DNA of 52,055 bases from Balamuthia mandrillaris (taxonomy: Eukaryota; Discosea; Longamoebia; Balamuthiidae): positions 1-52,055 of the forward strand of contig JAVKOQ010000356.1 of NCBI GenBank assembly GCA_031835245.1. Reading direction: 5' to 3'. The notes beneath the pieces were generated by a model. That model searched no databases. It was not told the DNA's origin and was given only the letters and a program-made list of their open reading frames with translations. Shown piece after piece: positions 1-13,416 of the stretch. Each line of letters opens with the position of its first letter. The stretch's first letter is position 1. Made by a program: the position numbers and the translations under genes.

Positions 1-2
1 AG

Positions 3-224
3 CAAGTCTATGTCAAGGATACATTAAAACGTGCTATTGTGGCCAATCGCTTGGTTAGCAATGTTACCACCCTTCATCCTTCTTCTTCTTTTTCATCTTC
101 TTCTTCTTCTTTTTCTTCTTCTTCTTCTGCTGCTGCTGCTGATCATCATTCTCCGAGGCCTCGACATTGTGGTTTGTTATTCATCTGATTTTTTGTTTTT
201 CTTTTGTTTTTTCTTTGGCTACCA

Positions 225-264
<40 letters not shown>

Positions 265-1717
265 TCTATAAACCACCTGTGCTTACTTTTTCTCTTTGTG
301 GTTTTTTTAATCCTCACTCCCTTGCAGTGATTGCTCCAGAGCTAGTTACCAAAGAAGCATTTCACAATCTATCCCCAGAGGCTTTACAACAATCCAAGTG
401 GTCTGCAGATACCAACTATCAGAGTTTTATCCATGCTGTTCGCCAACGGTTTGTTTGTTTGTTTGTTTGTTTGTTTGTTTTTTTTTTTTTGTTGGCCTCT
501 GCTTGTTGTTGTTTGTTTGTTGGTTTGTTTGTTTGCTGGTTTGTTTTGTGTTGGATGGTATCTACCACTATCTATCAATCTATTCAGTCATGGCTTGTTT
601 GTTTGTTTGCTTGCTTGCTTGCATTCAAAAATGCACCTTTAGACTCAGCGCTCAGCTCGAACGCAGAGGTTTATTGTAACAGCAACAACATTCATGGTCT
701 AAACAATAATTGTTTTGATGGATTGGTGTTGGTCTATTTGTTCTTCTTTTAACATTGCATCATTTATTCACACTTTGTTTTTTTGTCTCTTTTTCTCTCT
801 TTCTTTCTCATTCTTTCTTTTTCTCTTTTTCTCTTTTTCTTTCTTTTTCTTTCTTTTACACTGCTTCTTTAGTTTCATGAAACGAACAGATTTACCAACC
901 AAAGATCAACAAATACGATTTTATCGCTCCTTGTGGCTTGAATGTTGTACTGCTTGGGTAGACAATCATTCAGATGAGTTTGACAAGGATGTGTTAGCTG
1001 AAGCTGCAGCAACTTATGCGGCCAAAAACAAATCTCCTCTTCGTTGGCCCAATATTCATCGTCAGCTTTGCCGTCAACATATCTCTGGCATTCTACAAGG
1101 TTTTTTCAGTGGCTTGAATGAGCTGGTGGATGAGTTTGTAGCTCCTGTACTTCCCAAGTTGGTCAACGGATCACCCATTCACAAAGCATTCCTCACCTCT
1201 CGTCATCAAGAGCAGCCATTCTTACCTACTTCTCCTAAATGATGTTCTGAAAAAAAACGATGATAACGATGATGATGATGAAAGGAATCATAACTCAAAA
1301 GAAAAAACACCACCACGACAACGAGTTCGCAGAGCACTTCAGCAGCGACAACAAATGTTATCCAATCGACTCAAATATCAGAAGAATGGTCATCGACAAC
1401 GGATTGCTTGGCAGACACCAGAAATCCGTAGACTTGTCACTTGGCGCTTGCGTGATGGATGGTCTTGGTTGGAGATTGCCAAACACTTGCCTACCCAACG
1501 CCGAACCAACAATGATTGCTATGACAAATGGCGCAATCTCCTCACAGAATTCTTCAACAATCTCGATGCTTTAAAAGACAAATACTTGGTGGCCCATGAT
1601 GAGGACTTTGACACACCGGATGACAACCATGCTTCCCTCCCATCATCTCCTACTTCTACTACTACCACTACAGTCATATCCATCTTGGATGAAGAGGAAG
1701 AAACAAAGGAGAAATGA
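3..1717 (+). CDS. Myb/SANT-like DNA-binding protein, 5' end outside the window
   Basis: The window opens inside this gene. I read exons at about 3-171, 328-448 and 873-1239; their introns are GT-AG and their phases fit (phase 1, then phase 2). Coding then continues one base out of register from about 1241 to the stop at 1715-1717. The last part (1400-1560) encodes one tryptophan-centred helical repeat with WQTPEIRRL, GWSWLEIAKHL and CYDKWRNLL, the pattern of Myb/SANT or trihelix DNA-binding domains, so a nuclear DNA-binding role is inferred. The upstream exons hold Ser and Ala runs and a helical region I do not recognise. An Asp-rich stretch precedes the Myb part. The register change between 1117 and 1240 could mean a very short unrecognised intron, a sequence error, or two neighbouring genes. 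The exon joins are good; the link to the Myb part is uncertain. Confidence 0.45.
228..264. repeat. (CTGG)n tetranucleotide repeat
   Basis: About nine copies of CTGG lie inside the first visible intron of the Myb-like gene, between the donor at 172 and the acceptor at 327. Confidence 0.85.
449..872 (+). repeat. Intron filled with TTTG, TTGC and TTTC simple repeats
   Basis: This second visible intron of the Myb-like gene starts at the (GTTT)n donor side and ends at TTTAG. It is almost entirely pyrimidine- and T-rich simple sequence: (TTTG)n at 449-480 and 595-620, and (TTTC)n at 780-865. Confidence 0.7.
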
Positions 1718-2246
1718 TGATGATGATGATGATGATGATATTATGATTATATCCAGTTAGATTATATATATATATATATTCCTATGAGAAAATTGAAAAA
1801 ATTGCTACTTTGCCCCACTTTATCCGTTGGACTTATAGACTTAGAGTTTTATAGAATGGACCATGGGGAGTTGAATGCTGTAGGTTCTGAGTACCCGCCC
1901 CTAACCCTAACCTTCTATCTCTGGTCTTTCCCTATGCCCATTGAGTTGGTGTCTGTTAGGTTGTTCCCCTACCAGCCTTATCACATAGTTGAGAAGGCAA
2001 CCAAGGAAAGAAAGATGCTTGGGGTTGTGAAGTTCTTGGTTTCTTTGTTCCTAAGTTCTAGGCTTGGAAAAGTTCCAAGGAAGGCAGGAAAAAGATCTTT
2101 GGAATGGGTTTGTGTCAACATAAAAGATCGATGGCAGCTCATGTAAGCTTATTGACAGAAAAAAAGGAAGAAATGAAATACACAAATCGTTGGCAACTGC
2201 CAACATAACCAACTTCCACTTTTCCTTGTGTGTGTGGTCCACATTT
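1718..2246. other. Intergenic DNA, no gene seen
   Basis: It holds a (TGA)n run at 1713-1740 and a (TA)n run at about 1765-1780. A short CCCTAACCCTAACC-type stretch at 1897-1912 resembles two telomere units. Open frames here are short and have no recognisable family. Confidence 0.6.
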
Positions 2247-3022
2247 CTTTTCTTGTGAATAAACCCAGAGTCACTTATGTGCTGTCCCTTTCTTAATCCA
2301 CAGGGTTATTCCTCATTAACATTTTTTTAAGTGCACTCTTAGTGGCAAGAATGGTTCAACCTTACCACAATGAGCAACAACAACAAGTGCAATTCTCAAT
2401 GTTGGGATGATTTATCCCCCATGGAACTTCATAACAATGCTTGTGCTATAAGTGCAAGCAGCAAGGTCACCTTGCATTCTCTTGCTCCAACAAAACTGAC
2501 AAGAAGTCATCAAGCATATTTGCCCTTACTACTAGTAACAATTATGACAATCCTCCCAATGATGATGATGTGTCAACGACCCTCCTGCTACTGCTATCCG
2601 CTCCAGTCTCCCTCCTGGTCCCTTTGCTACTCTTTCTTATTTGCAGTGTGATGATGTTGATAACTACTATGAATACTGCCATGCAATTAATGAGCTAGTA
2701 GAAGACTCACTTGACTGTGATCCCTATGGTTGATTCCAGTGGAAGAGGGAGTGATGTTGTGAATTACTCTCAATATATTAGCTCTGTTGCCCCTTTCCCT
2801 TTCCTTTCTTCCTATCAACATCTGTGATGTGGACCAATTATCTGCTGCCATATTACAAGGCTTCTTCCTTTTATTCTATTGTGTCCATTTTTCTTTCTTT
2901 TAGTTAGTTAGTTTTGTTTTTGTTCACACCACACCTTTCTCTCTTGACACCTTTTGTTCCCTAGTTCACTTTGAATAATACATTTTGGCCCTGTCCATTT
3001 GTGTTATTTGCCCCTTTCAACA
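2247..3022 (+). mobile_element. LTR-retrotransposon fossil: gag zinc-knuckle remnant, polypurine tract and 3' LTR
   Basis: This is a decayed, internally shortened LTR element. Parts seen are a leader-like block at 2247-2325 shared with a second copy at 16216-16296, a CCHC zinc knuckle typical of Gag at about 2441-2485, a purine tract at 2741-2754, and an LTR at 2755-3022 (268 bp) that begins TGTTG and ends CAACA. The TGTTG/CAACA ends and the knuckle fit Ty1/copia-like elements best, although no integrase or reverse transcriptase is visible to decide the family. It is clearly broken and lacks most of pol. Divergence from the second copy, by eye roughly 15-20 percent, suggests an old insertion. 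Confidence 0.65.
2755..3022 (+). repeat. 3' LTR, copy 1 (268 bp)
   Basis: Begins TGTTG and ends CAACA, follows directly after a purine-rich tract, and is matched along its full length by the 268-bp LTR at 16403-16670. Confidence 0.65.
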
Positions 3023-3027
3023 ATGAG

Positions 3028-3079
3028 ACAACAACAACAACATAAGACAACAACATAAGACAACAACATAAGACAACAA
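3028..3079. repeat. Short 13-bp tandem repeat (ACAACAACATAAG)n
   Basis: About three and a half copies lie between the LTR end and the 3' end of the tyrosine-kinase gene. Confidence 0.8.
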
Positions 3080-3115
3080 TCATCTACTAGTTGTATATTA
3101 ATGTTTATTTAGTGT

Positions 3116-3450
3116 TTAGCTCTTAATTCCATTGCTTTCATCTTTAAGCATTTTTATAATATCCTTGAAAGTAGGTCTGATAAACAAAATAAAGTTAAAA
3201 AAAGAGACAATTGAAAAAAGAAAAAGTATTAAACTAACCGTTCATCAGGGTTGAATTTAAAACATTGAGCTGCAATTTCACACAATACTGATGGAGATTC
3301 TTCATTAAGTGTAAGTGTATAGCCATTCATAACAGCATTAACAACTTCTTCAATTTTCATATCAGGATAAGGTGTTTTTCCTTTGTTCATTATCTCCCAC
3401 AATAACACTCCATAGCCTATTAGCATATTAAAAACAATAGAAAGTCAATA

Positions 3451-3511
<61 letters not shown>

Positions 3512-3687
3512 AAAGAGCAAAGGAAAGTGAAAGAAAATAACAAACTCCAAACATCTGATTTTTTGTCAAAGGTTCTTTTGTGAAAAAACTCAGGAGGTGT
3601 CCAGCGAACTGGAATGGTTTGTGCACCAAGTTCTTCTTCATTTCGTTCTGTTGATAACCCAAAATCTGTTGAAAACCAAGAAAGAAC

Positions 3688-3737
<50 letters not shown>

Positions 3738-6174
3738 CAATAAATCATAAACAAGAACTTGCATAAAAGAATTCAAAGAAGTGAATGCAAACCAGCAACT
3801 TTGATGGTCAAGTCCCCAGTAAGAAGAACATTGCGAGCAGCCAAATCACGATGAATGATATCTTCCGAGTGAAGATGATGCATACCAGCTGCTATTTCTC
3901 TGGCCATTTTCACAGCTATTCTCCTTCGCTCCTCTTTCTTCTTCTTGGCAAAGGAGTTTTGCAAAAAATGGAGAAGATTGCCTTGTGCCAAGAACTCCAT
4001 GACCATGCACCATGGAGTTCCTTCTTCCATTGACACTCCAAACAATTGTATCACATTTGTGTGTGGACGAAGATGCCTGTTATACCAAGTTAAATTAACT
4101 AATTCCAGAAGAGAGTAAAAAAATCAAGAAAGTTAAAGCAACAATACAAACTTCATAATATCACACTCAGCTTTAAAGTTTGTTTTGGCAGTTTCAGAGT
4201 CCTTTATGGAATTGAACTATATTGATGTGCTTGACTTAGTTAATGGGAGAGAGAGAGAGAGAGAGGAGAGAGGAGAGAGAGAGAAGAGAGTAGAGAGAAG
4301 AAAAAAGAGAAGAGAGAAGAGAGAATAAACCATCTTAATGGCAACTGTTGTCTCTCTCCATGCACCGCGCCACACTGTTCCAAAGCATCTATTTGAGTAG
4401 GCATTAGTTCAACAAACAGAAATTGTAGAAAGAACAAAGGGACAAAACAAAGTGAAAGAACAAGAAGAGAAGCTAGAGAAGAACATAAAGTACCCATTTC
4501 CTATCTCTTCCTCGAATTCTAGTTCAGAGAAAGGAATCTCCCACTGGAAGCTTTGATTACCGGCAGCAGCCTTAGACACCTGCATTTCTTCATCCACTTC
4601 TTGCATGGGTTGTCTCTTGTATACCGATCCTTTTGACGTTTCTGAGGCATAAATCGAGCCAACTGCTGAAGTCATATCTCTTTCTCGCTGCCTCAGTTTA
4701 CGTCCTTTTCTTCTCCAAAGTAGAATGACAACCAACACCACCGCTATGACAATAAGCAAGAAAGGAAGACCAATGCCCAGACCTAAACCAAGGCCAAGCC
4801 CGTTATTGTTGTCAGAAGAAGAGGATTCCTTTTGCTCTGACCCGTCTGTTTGGTAGTCCACTGTTGAATACTAGAACTTAGAACTACAGAAACAAAGAAA
4901 TATACAGATAGAAAGGAAGTAATTACCATAGAGCAAGTTATAAGACCGTTGAAACACAGGATTCACAATGGAGTTCAAAAGATCGGTGTTACACTCCACT
5001 GCAATATCAAACTCTGCTAGACGTGGATCCGGCAGCATTACAAAGCTTTTTGTTGATACAACTTCTGCCCTTAACTCTGCCAAAAAGCAGCGCACCAAAC
5101 GAATCCCAGAAGGAAGGGTGCCCATGTCTTCACACTCTGATAGCGAGGAAGAAGCCAGAAGAGGAGCGTCGCGACCGCTAAGAAGTACATCACAGGTTAC
5201 ATTGCGAGCATAGAGAGCGCCTTGGCTGGTGGCGTTAAAAGAGAATAGCAGTGCTTCATCAAAGAGTAGCTCTCCATTTGAAGTTTCTCCCAGATCTTCT
5301 TTTGTGAATCCGTCCTTTTGTTGTTTTATATTGTTTGAGGATGAGATAAAAAGCAGAAAAAGGCAGCATAAAGTGAGGATAGAGAGCAAACCAGGGTACT
5401 TCTCTTCTGCGTTGTCACCTTTCCGGTCACAAGACTGAAAGCAACATTAACGTCTTCCAATTCTTCGACAACGATAAAAGACTTTCCCGTTGATGGGATA
5501 ACGTCTCCTCTTTCATCTTTGCACTGCATCACAACATTGAAAGAAGACGTTCCAGCAAGCTCTGGTTTTGCTGAGATGGAAACGATGGCGATGGTACCAT
5601 TGGGAGGAGGAACGTCCAACGTGCAGCGAACTTGCAAATTGTTGCCATTACTTGAAGGATAGGAAGAAGAACAGGATTCAATGTTGGAACTAACGAATGA
5701 GAGTGAGGAGACAGAAAAGTCCCAAGTACAGCTGGTGGATAGGGATGAAGCGAGCCCGCTGTTGTAGATAAAAGACGTGATGTCGATGGTGCGTTCAAGA
5801 GAAATTTGTTGTGGCTTATCCTCCTCTTTAGAGGAACATAGGTTACCATGAGTAATCAGAGGAAGATAAAGAAGATAGCGGGCGAAGGAAAGAAGGAGTA
5901 GCCAGCAGAACGAGTAAAGCTTACCTGCAAAGCTCGTTGAAAGGTTCCAAGAGGGAGTTCCAAGCGTGATTAAACCTGAAACGGAAGGTGGAGGGCTTGT
6001 AGCCGACCCTTGGGCACTACACTCTTCCACAAGAATGGAAATATTGCCACGATAGTACGGTGGAACAGCCAACTCCCAGTTTGATACCGTTGCTACGTTT
6101 TTTGCAAACCATCTTCAGAATAAATCGCATGGGAGAGGGAGGGAGGGAGGGAGAGGGGAGAGGGAGGGAGGGAA

Positions 6175-6210
<36 letters not shown>

Positions 6211-7104
6211 GTACTGGCAGAGCCAGAAGTGCCTATGTCTCCTGATTTAGTGCAGCTCCAAACGTTAGCATCGGCAGTAGGGGTGCAGCCCGAAGGAGCA
6301 ACCAGCCAATCTGAAGTTCCCTCTACGCCAACCACAACATTGCACCTGGCGTTACGTGCAACGGACGGTCCGTCGTTGGACAAACGAAACTGGAAAGATA
6401 CGGACAGACCTGGAACCACCCTCTGTGACTCGTCCGCCACGAGTGAGGGTGTGATGTCGTACTCCGCATTTCCGGTAGTAAAGCTTGAAGAAGAGGTCCA
6501 CACCCCGTCTACCTTTGTTTTTTGGCCTTCGTTGGTAGAAAAAAGATCGAAAAGAGATTTTTTTTCGTTGTTTTTTTAAACAGCAACCGTTAAATCATAA
6601 TCAAAAAAAAAAAGGAGGAGGAACAAGGAAGAAAGAGCGTACCGTCCCAGTTCGTGTAGGAGTCCAACCATGCTCCGGTATTGATCGTAGCAAGGATCTT
6701 GTCGGGAGGTATGTTGACCACGCCCGAAAAAACGGTGTTTGGAACGGTGCTCGTCTCAGGATGTACACAGCCCCATACCGTCCAAGTGTTACAGTTCCAA
6801 GGGCTAGGCGTTGCTGAAACTGTAAATAAAACGGGAACGAACGAAAAAATGAACCCAAAATACAAAAGAAGAAATACAAGGAAGCAAGAGTCTTACTTGG
6901 CTCAAGGTCGTAAACAGGGTTGGTATGGCCTTGCCACCACAGCGTACCCGTTCGCAGAGTGACGTCCTTGGCTTCCCATTGAAGGGTGACGGCCTTGCCG
7001 GGAGTCGGGTTGGCTTTCTCTTTCGGACCAAGGAAGCGGAAGCCAGCACTACCAAAACCTATCAAACAAGCTATGCATAGCAATTGTACGGCTCTCCTGT
7101 TCAT
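3116..7104 (-). CDS. Receptor-type protein tyrosine kinase with repeated extracellular beta-domains
   Basis: A single-pass membrane receptor kinase built from about eleven exons. The start at 7104 gives a signal peptide (MNRRAVQLLCIACLIGFGSA). The outer part has several beta-sandwich-like units resembling the DUF11/conserved-repeat family, for example SFQFRLSNDGPSVARNARC near 6370. One transmembrane helix lies at 4720-4790, followed by RRKGRK. The kinase is complete: glycine loop EEIGNG plus FGTVW (about 4340-4510), VAIK lysine (4335), catalytic loop HRDLAARN (about 3820-3850), DFG (3655), PVRWTPPEF (3610), SDVWS, and WEIMNKGKTPYPD; it ends at the TAA at 3116-3118. HRDLAARN and PVRW are hallmarks of true tyrosine kinases rather than Ser/Thr kinases. 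The likely role is surface signalling with an unknown ligand. Introns carry (CT)n on the sense strand. Exact splice sites in the outer region are approximate. Confidence 0.85.
3441..3510. repeat. (GA)n microsatellite in a tyrosine-kinase intron
   Basis: Reads (CT)n on the sense strand of the minus-strand gene, in the intron between the exons for SDVWS and GYGVLLWEI. Confidence 0.9.
3693..3732. repeat. (GA)n microsatellite in a tyrosine-kinase intron
   Basis: Second (CT)n-sense tract, in the intron just upstream of the DFG exon. Confidence 0.9.
6180..6208. repeat. (GA)n microsatellite in a tyrosine-kinase intron
   Basis: Follows directly (in the sense direction) a GTACGT donor at 6209-6214; flanked by GGGA-rich sequence at 6130-6175. 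Confidence 0.9.
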
Positions 7105-7457
7105 GTTCGTTCTCTCTGTTTCTGTTCGCTAAGCGGAGAGTTTTTCATGGGCTACACGCCGCAATGCTGGTAGTCCTGCTCATTCAATTTCAATATTAAT
7201 ACCGGAGATTAACCAAACAACCAGCCGCTCAGGTGACCACACGAAAAGCTGCCCTGGCCGATGTTGTGGTTGGTCGCAGCCACACACGAACGGACCAGTG
7301 ACCAAGCGAATGTCGTATTAAAGTGCGTAAATGGCTTTTCTTATTGGTTTGTGTTTGTTTCAAAACCTCACTTTATATACCATTATTATTCGGCTTACTA
7401 GTGGATGAGCTCATCTTTTGCCAAGGAGGGAGAGGTAAGACGTCAGCAACAATAATG
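7105..7457. other. Intergenic region, probable promoter of the receptor kinase
   Basis: Lies between the 5' end of the receptor-kinase gene and the 3' end of the cupin-like gene, both on the minus strand. No gene is seen. Confidence 0.5.
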
Positions 7458-8952
7458 TTATTGCTCCTGCTCTTGCAAGAGGGCAGCTGCTCTGCGTGTG
7501 CGCTTCTCTTCCTCGTCAGTTAAATCGTTGGTTTCGCTTGTCGTTTGGGAAGAGGATCCTTCTTCAATGAGGTTCAATACACGCGATAGCTGTTCGCGCA
7601 GCTCCGCAGCGGTGAAACGACATCGCACGAATGTCTCTTCTTTCCAGGGTTGGTACGTGGCGAAGCAGCTCGTTTGGTTCGTTTGCGGCGCATTCAAAAC
7701 AAATGTTACAGTACAGCCATCCAAACTAGTCACTGTTTGTTTCTAAGTTTATTAGAAAGACAATGAGAGAGAGAGAGAGAGAGAGAGAGGACAACAAACC
7801 AGCATGAAGAACAGAGGTATGCATGTAGTAGGATTGACCTTTGCCGACAAAGACTTCTTCCAGCTTTTCCAAACGAACCTTGCCACAAGCGTTCAAGTTG
7901 AACACACGCGTAGCCTCCTCGCCTGTTCCAGTCACCAGCGGGTCATACACGTATTTGTACAGCTCATGGAAGCGTCCGCATCCCTCTTCCGCTTCCTCCC
8001 TCTTTTCAACTCCAGCTTCTTGAACGACGTCCATTCTGCTCTCCGCATCGGTTGGAACTTCCCAAATCTCGTGAGAGAAGCCGCCATGAAGAATGCGAGA
8101 AGCAAAGTGGTTGCGATGAGAATGAACCTCCTCCTGAGCCACGGTGAAGTTCTCCGGAAGGAAGATGTGCATCCGCAACTTCCACTTGCTCTTTTGTCCT
8201 GCCAACAGGACCATCTTCTCGAACAGGTCGTGATGGTAGGACTCGGAGACGGCAGCTTGGAAAAAGCTTCTTTGTTGTTGCTTCTCTCCATCTTGTAGTC
8301 CAGCTGAAACCAAGAAGAGACGAAGGATGGAAGCAACGTGATCTCCAAGAGCGTTTATCAACGCCTCCAGCGCACAAAAGTCGATGATGTGAGCCTGAGG
8401 GCACGCCTTCTCCATGCGCTCGTCCAAAAAGGCCACCAGCGCCGCCAACTTCTTCTCCGCTGCTTCGAACTCGTCTTTTCCTCCTTCGCCTTCTCCCTTT
8501 TCGTTGGCCTCCAACAAGCTTTGCAGTTGGTTCTTGATCTTTTCTCTAAGAGCGGGGTTTCTCCCTGCGAATAATTTGTGCATGTTGGGCAGACGAGCTT
8601 GCCATGGGTCCCTCGCTGGCTCCAAGTCTGGTTGTTGCTTGTTGCCAGCAGGACGACGACCTCGTAGCTCTCGCAGCTGTTGTTTGACGAGAGCGCGAGC
8701 CTCTCTCGTCTGTTTCCTGTTTTGTAGCTTGAGCTCTTTCATTCGGGCGGTTTCTTGTTCGATGGCTTGCACTCGCTCTTCTGCAGGGCCAGGCGCCTTT
8801 CTCTGCTCTCTTTTGAGGGTGCGAAGCTCTTGCTTGAGCCTGCGCAGCTGGTCGCGGCAGTAGAGGCGGTTCGCTTTGCTTCTTGCCCCTATCTCCCGGC
8901 CGTACAGCGGATAGGTAACTCTTTGTAACGGCTGCTGCTCTGCAACTTCCAT
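7458..8952 (-). CDS. Cupin-like protein with a charged N-terminal coiled coil
   Basis: Two exons (8952-7800 and 7732-7458; intron with (CT)n on the sense strand) give 475 residues. Residues about 25-120 are rich in Arg, Glu, Lys and Gln and should form a coiled coil (RRLKQELRTLKREQRK). A helical middle part follows. Residues about 265-385 carry a pattern that looks like a double-stranded beta-helix (cupin): HSHRNHFASRILHGGFSHEIWEV, then a downstream MHTSVLHAG, with His residues spaced as metal ligands. This part resembles the RmlC/cysteine-dioxygenase-like fold, so a small-molecule dioxygenase or metal-binding role is possible. No substrate can be named. The C-terminus is acidic and Gln/Arg-rich. 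The gene is divergent from the thioesterase gene, with 277 bp between the starts. Confidence 0.7.
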
Positions 8953-9229
8953 TTGTGTTTGTGTTTGCTCCCTCTGCTTCGATGTAAAACTTGGGTCTCA
9001 GTGGAGAAAGCTTTGTAGTTGAGCAACGAAAGAAAAAGACAAAGAAGTAAACCAGACGCGAGACCTTTGCGCACTGCTTCTGAGCAACGAAACAAGTTTC
9101 CTATCATTATAGTCTAATCCAATAGAATTTCAAACATCTCAATTCAACAAATGATATTTCGCTGGTTTTGCCCACTAAAATTTCAAAAGTAATCAGAAGC
9201 TAAAAAAACAAAAAAACAGGGGAGCAAAG

Positions 9230-10429
9230 ATGAGAGCGAAAGTGAGCGATACCCTGCGATGGTTCCCGATGAGCCGGACCTTTGTGCGTCCTGCCCTCGC
9301 TGCTGCCTCTGTACCGCGGTGGTTAGGGTTGAGTGGCCGTCATCACTGCTTCAGCACTGCAACAACGACTACCAGCACAAGAGCGGATCGGCCCGCAAAA
9401 CAACCTCGCGACTCTCTCGTGGAAGACTCTTTGGCCTTTGGTTCCGATTTGGAGCTCAGGGAGGGTTACCTCAATAGCTTTGGAAACATACGCCTAGGAA
9501 TGGTTTTGGAGGATTTGGACGGCTTCGCTGGTATGCTATCTTCGTTTTCTCACTTTTACTCGTCCCTCTCCTCTTCCTCTCTCCTCTGCCATGTTTGTGT
9601 CTCTCAGTCTTCGCCTTTTCTCTGTCCTCTCGTTCCCTTCGCTGCTGCGCTTGCCCTTCTTCCTTCTCCTTCTCTCCTCTGGAACTGAAGCCTCTCTTTC
9701 GATGCCATGGATTTGCCGCTTTCAAAGGTAAAATAGCGTACAAACATACAGAGGGTCAAAGCACACCGGTTCACACCGTGGGTGTCCACAACAGGGTGCC
9801 CACCACGGCTGGCTCTGCATTCAACACCACCATAGTGACGGCCGCTGTGGATCGCATCCAACTTATAAACCCTATACGTGGAGACAGAGACCTCAAGATG
9901 AAAGGTCAGCCCTTTGTCGCTTGATGCTTTCTTTTTGTTCATCTTCTTCTCTTGTTGTTTCGTGCTTGTCCATAGGTCTGGTGACATGGGTAGGAAAGTC
10001 CTCCATGGAAGTTCGCGCAGAGGTCTATTCGGTGATGGATGACGAGACGAATGTGCTGCCACACATGCTGGCCCATTTCGTGATGGTAGCTCGTACGAAG
10101 GACGCTTCCTCTGCATTGGTGGTACCTGCCTTGCAACCGGTTACTCCGGAGGAACGTCGTCGCTTCGAGCAAGGAGCCATCAATGCCACCTATCGAAAGG
10201 AGGCTGCCAACACATCTCTCATGCGGTTGCCTCCCCGTCCCGAAGAGGTTTCGTTGATTCACAACTTCTTCATGCAACAACATTGGAGGAGCAAGATGGC
10301 CCTCCTTTCTGCCTCCTCTTCCTCTGCTTCTTCATCTCCTGTTCATCGTCACTACGTACTAATGTCAGATACTGGTCATTCTTCAACTCAATGGACTCAC
10401 CCCCAGGTTTCTCATCCTTCCTTATTCCT

Positions 10430-10469
<40 letters not shown>

Positions 10470-11238
10470 TCCCTCTCCTTCCCCTCTATCCCTCTCCTCT
10501 CCCTCATCTCATTCCTACTTCTTATATTTCAACACAGAATCGTAATATACACGGGAACATCTATGGTGGCTTTTTGATGCGGCAAGCATTCGAACTGGCG
10601 TTTGCGAGCTGTGGTATGTTTGCCAAAGAGCGGCCGGAGTTTGTATCGATGGACGACATTCACTTCATAAAGCCTGTTCGCATAGGTTCCATACTCTCGT
10701 TTCACTGTAATGTGGTATATACAGCGGAGGATAAAAAGGAAGAAGCAACAAAGAACGAGGGAGAAGGCGATAATGAGGAGAAAACTTTTCCGTTGATCCA
10801 GATGCGAGTGCAAGCCAACGTTTGCGAACTTGGATCAGACGTGGAGGAGACTACAAACGTCTTTCACATTACCTTTCGCTGCAATTCCAACAAAAAGCAG
10901 ATTCTGCCCAATACTTATGGAGGTTTTGTTCTTCATCTTCTTCTTGTTCTTCTTGTTCTTGTTCTTCTTCTTCTTCTTCTTCTTGTTCTTGTTGCTCTTC
11001 TTCTTCTTGTTCTTGTTCTTGTTCTTCTTGTTCTTCTTGTTATTTTTGTTCTTCTTCTTCTTCTTCTTCTTCTTCTTTCCATATTTCCTGCCTGTGCCTG
11101 TTCCTTTTTTTTTTTTTCTTCTCATATTATAAAACGACAGAGGCAATGGAGTATTTACACGGACGGAGAAGACTTTTGAGAGCACAAGCCGCCAAAGAAG
11201 ACTTAACCAAAGAACTAGACAACTTTGGAAGGCTATAA
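9230..11238 (+). CDS. ACOT9: Acyl-CoA thioesterase, double hotdog, ACOT9 type
   Basis: Five exons (about 9230-9530, 9728-9904, 9976-10406, 10538-10922, 11141-11238) join in frame to 463 residues. It hydrolyses acyl-CoA to free acid and CoA, probably in mitochondria: the first 50 residues are rich in Arg, Ser and Ala and lack acids, like a targeting peptide. Family landmarks are IRLGMVLEDLDGFAG at the start of hotdog 1, VTWVGKSSMEVRAEVY, then HPQNRNIHGNIYGGFLMR at the start of hotdog 2, and TYGEAMEYLHGRRR at the end. Both hotdog domains are present, as in animal ACOT9/10. Intron 3 holds (CT)n and intron 4 a TTC/TTG array. The splice joins preserve each conserved block, so the model is firm. 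Confidence 0.9.
10432..10466 (+). repeat. (CT)n microsatellite in thioesterase intron 3
   Basis: Pyrimidine tract on the sense strand between the donor at 10407 and the acceptor at 10537. Confidence 0.9.
10923..11110 (+). repeat. Composite (TTC)/(TTG) array in thioesterase intron 4
   Basis: The intron is almost wholly made of TTC and TTG triplets in irregular order. The same style of array fills intron 2 of the methyltransferase gene near 32840-32960. Confidence 0.9.
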
Positions 11239-11260
11239 AACAGTTAATTGAACTCCTGCT

Positions 11261-13157
<1,897 letters not shown>

Positions 13158-13416
13158 CCGTCAATGAACAAAGCGAGAGGTTTTTTTTGTGGGGTCAGAC
13201 CTACCGATGAAGCTGTGCTCTGGCTCATGTGGGGGGGCTTGCATGATCGTCGATCAAATTTGTGCGGTTGATCTTTCTTTCTTTTTTTTGTTGACAGAGA
13301 AAAGAAACAAAAGAAATAGAAAAAGAAAAAGAAAAAGAAAAAGAAAAAGAAAAGAAAGCCAAAGTACAGAAAGAAGAAAAAGGATAGCTATTATTCATGT
13401 TCATTCCCTCACTTCG
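13158..13416. other. Spacer with a (GAAAAA)n repeat
   Basis: Lies between the TATDN1 start and the 3' end of the membrane-protein gene. (GAAAAA)n is at about 13318-13357. No gene is seen. Confidence 0.6.

Noticed and set aside
1897-1912. CCCTAA-like interstitial telomere repeat
   Set aside because: Only two units, with no further copies, and the telomere repeat of this organism is unknown; it is probably chance.
2441-2485. Zinc knuckle as a cellular CCHC protein
   Set aside because: It is followed by a purine tract and an LTR and lacks a host-like gene around it, so a Gag remnant fits better.
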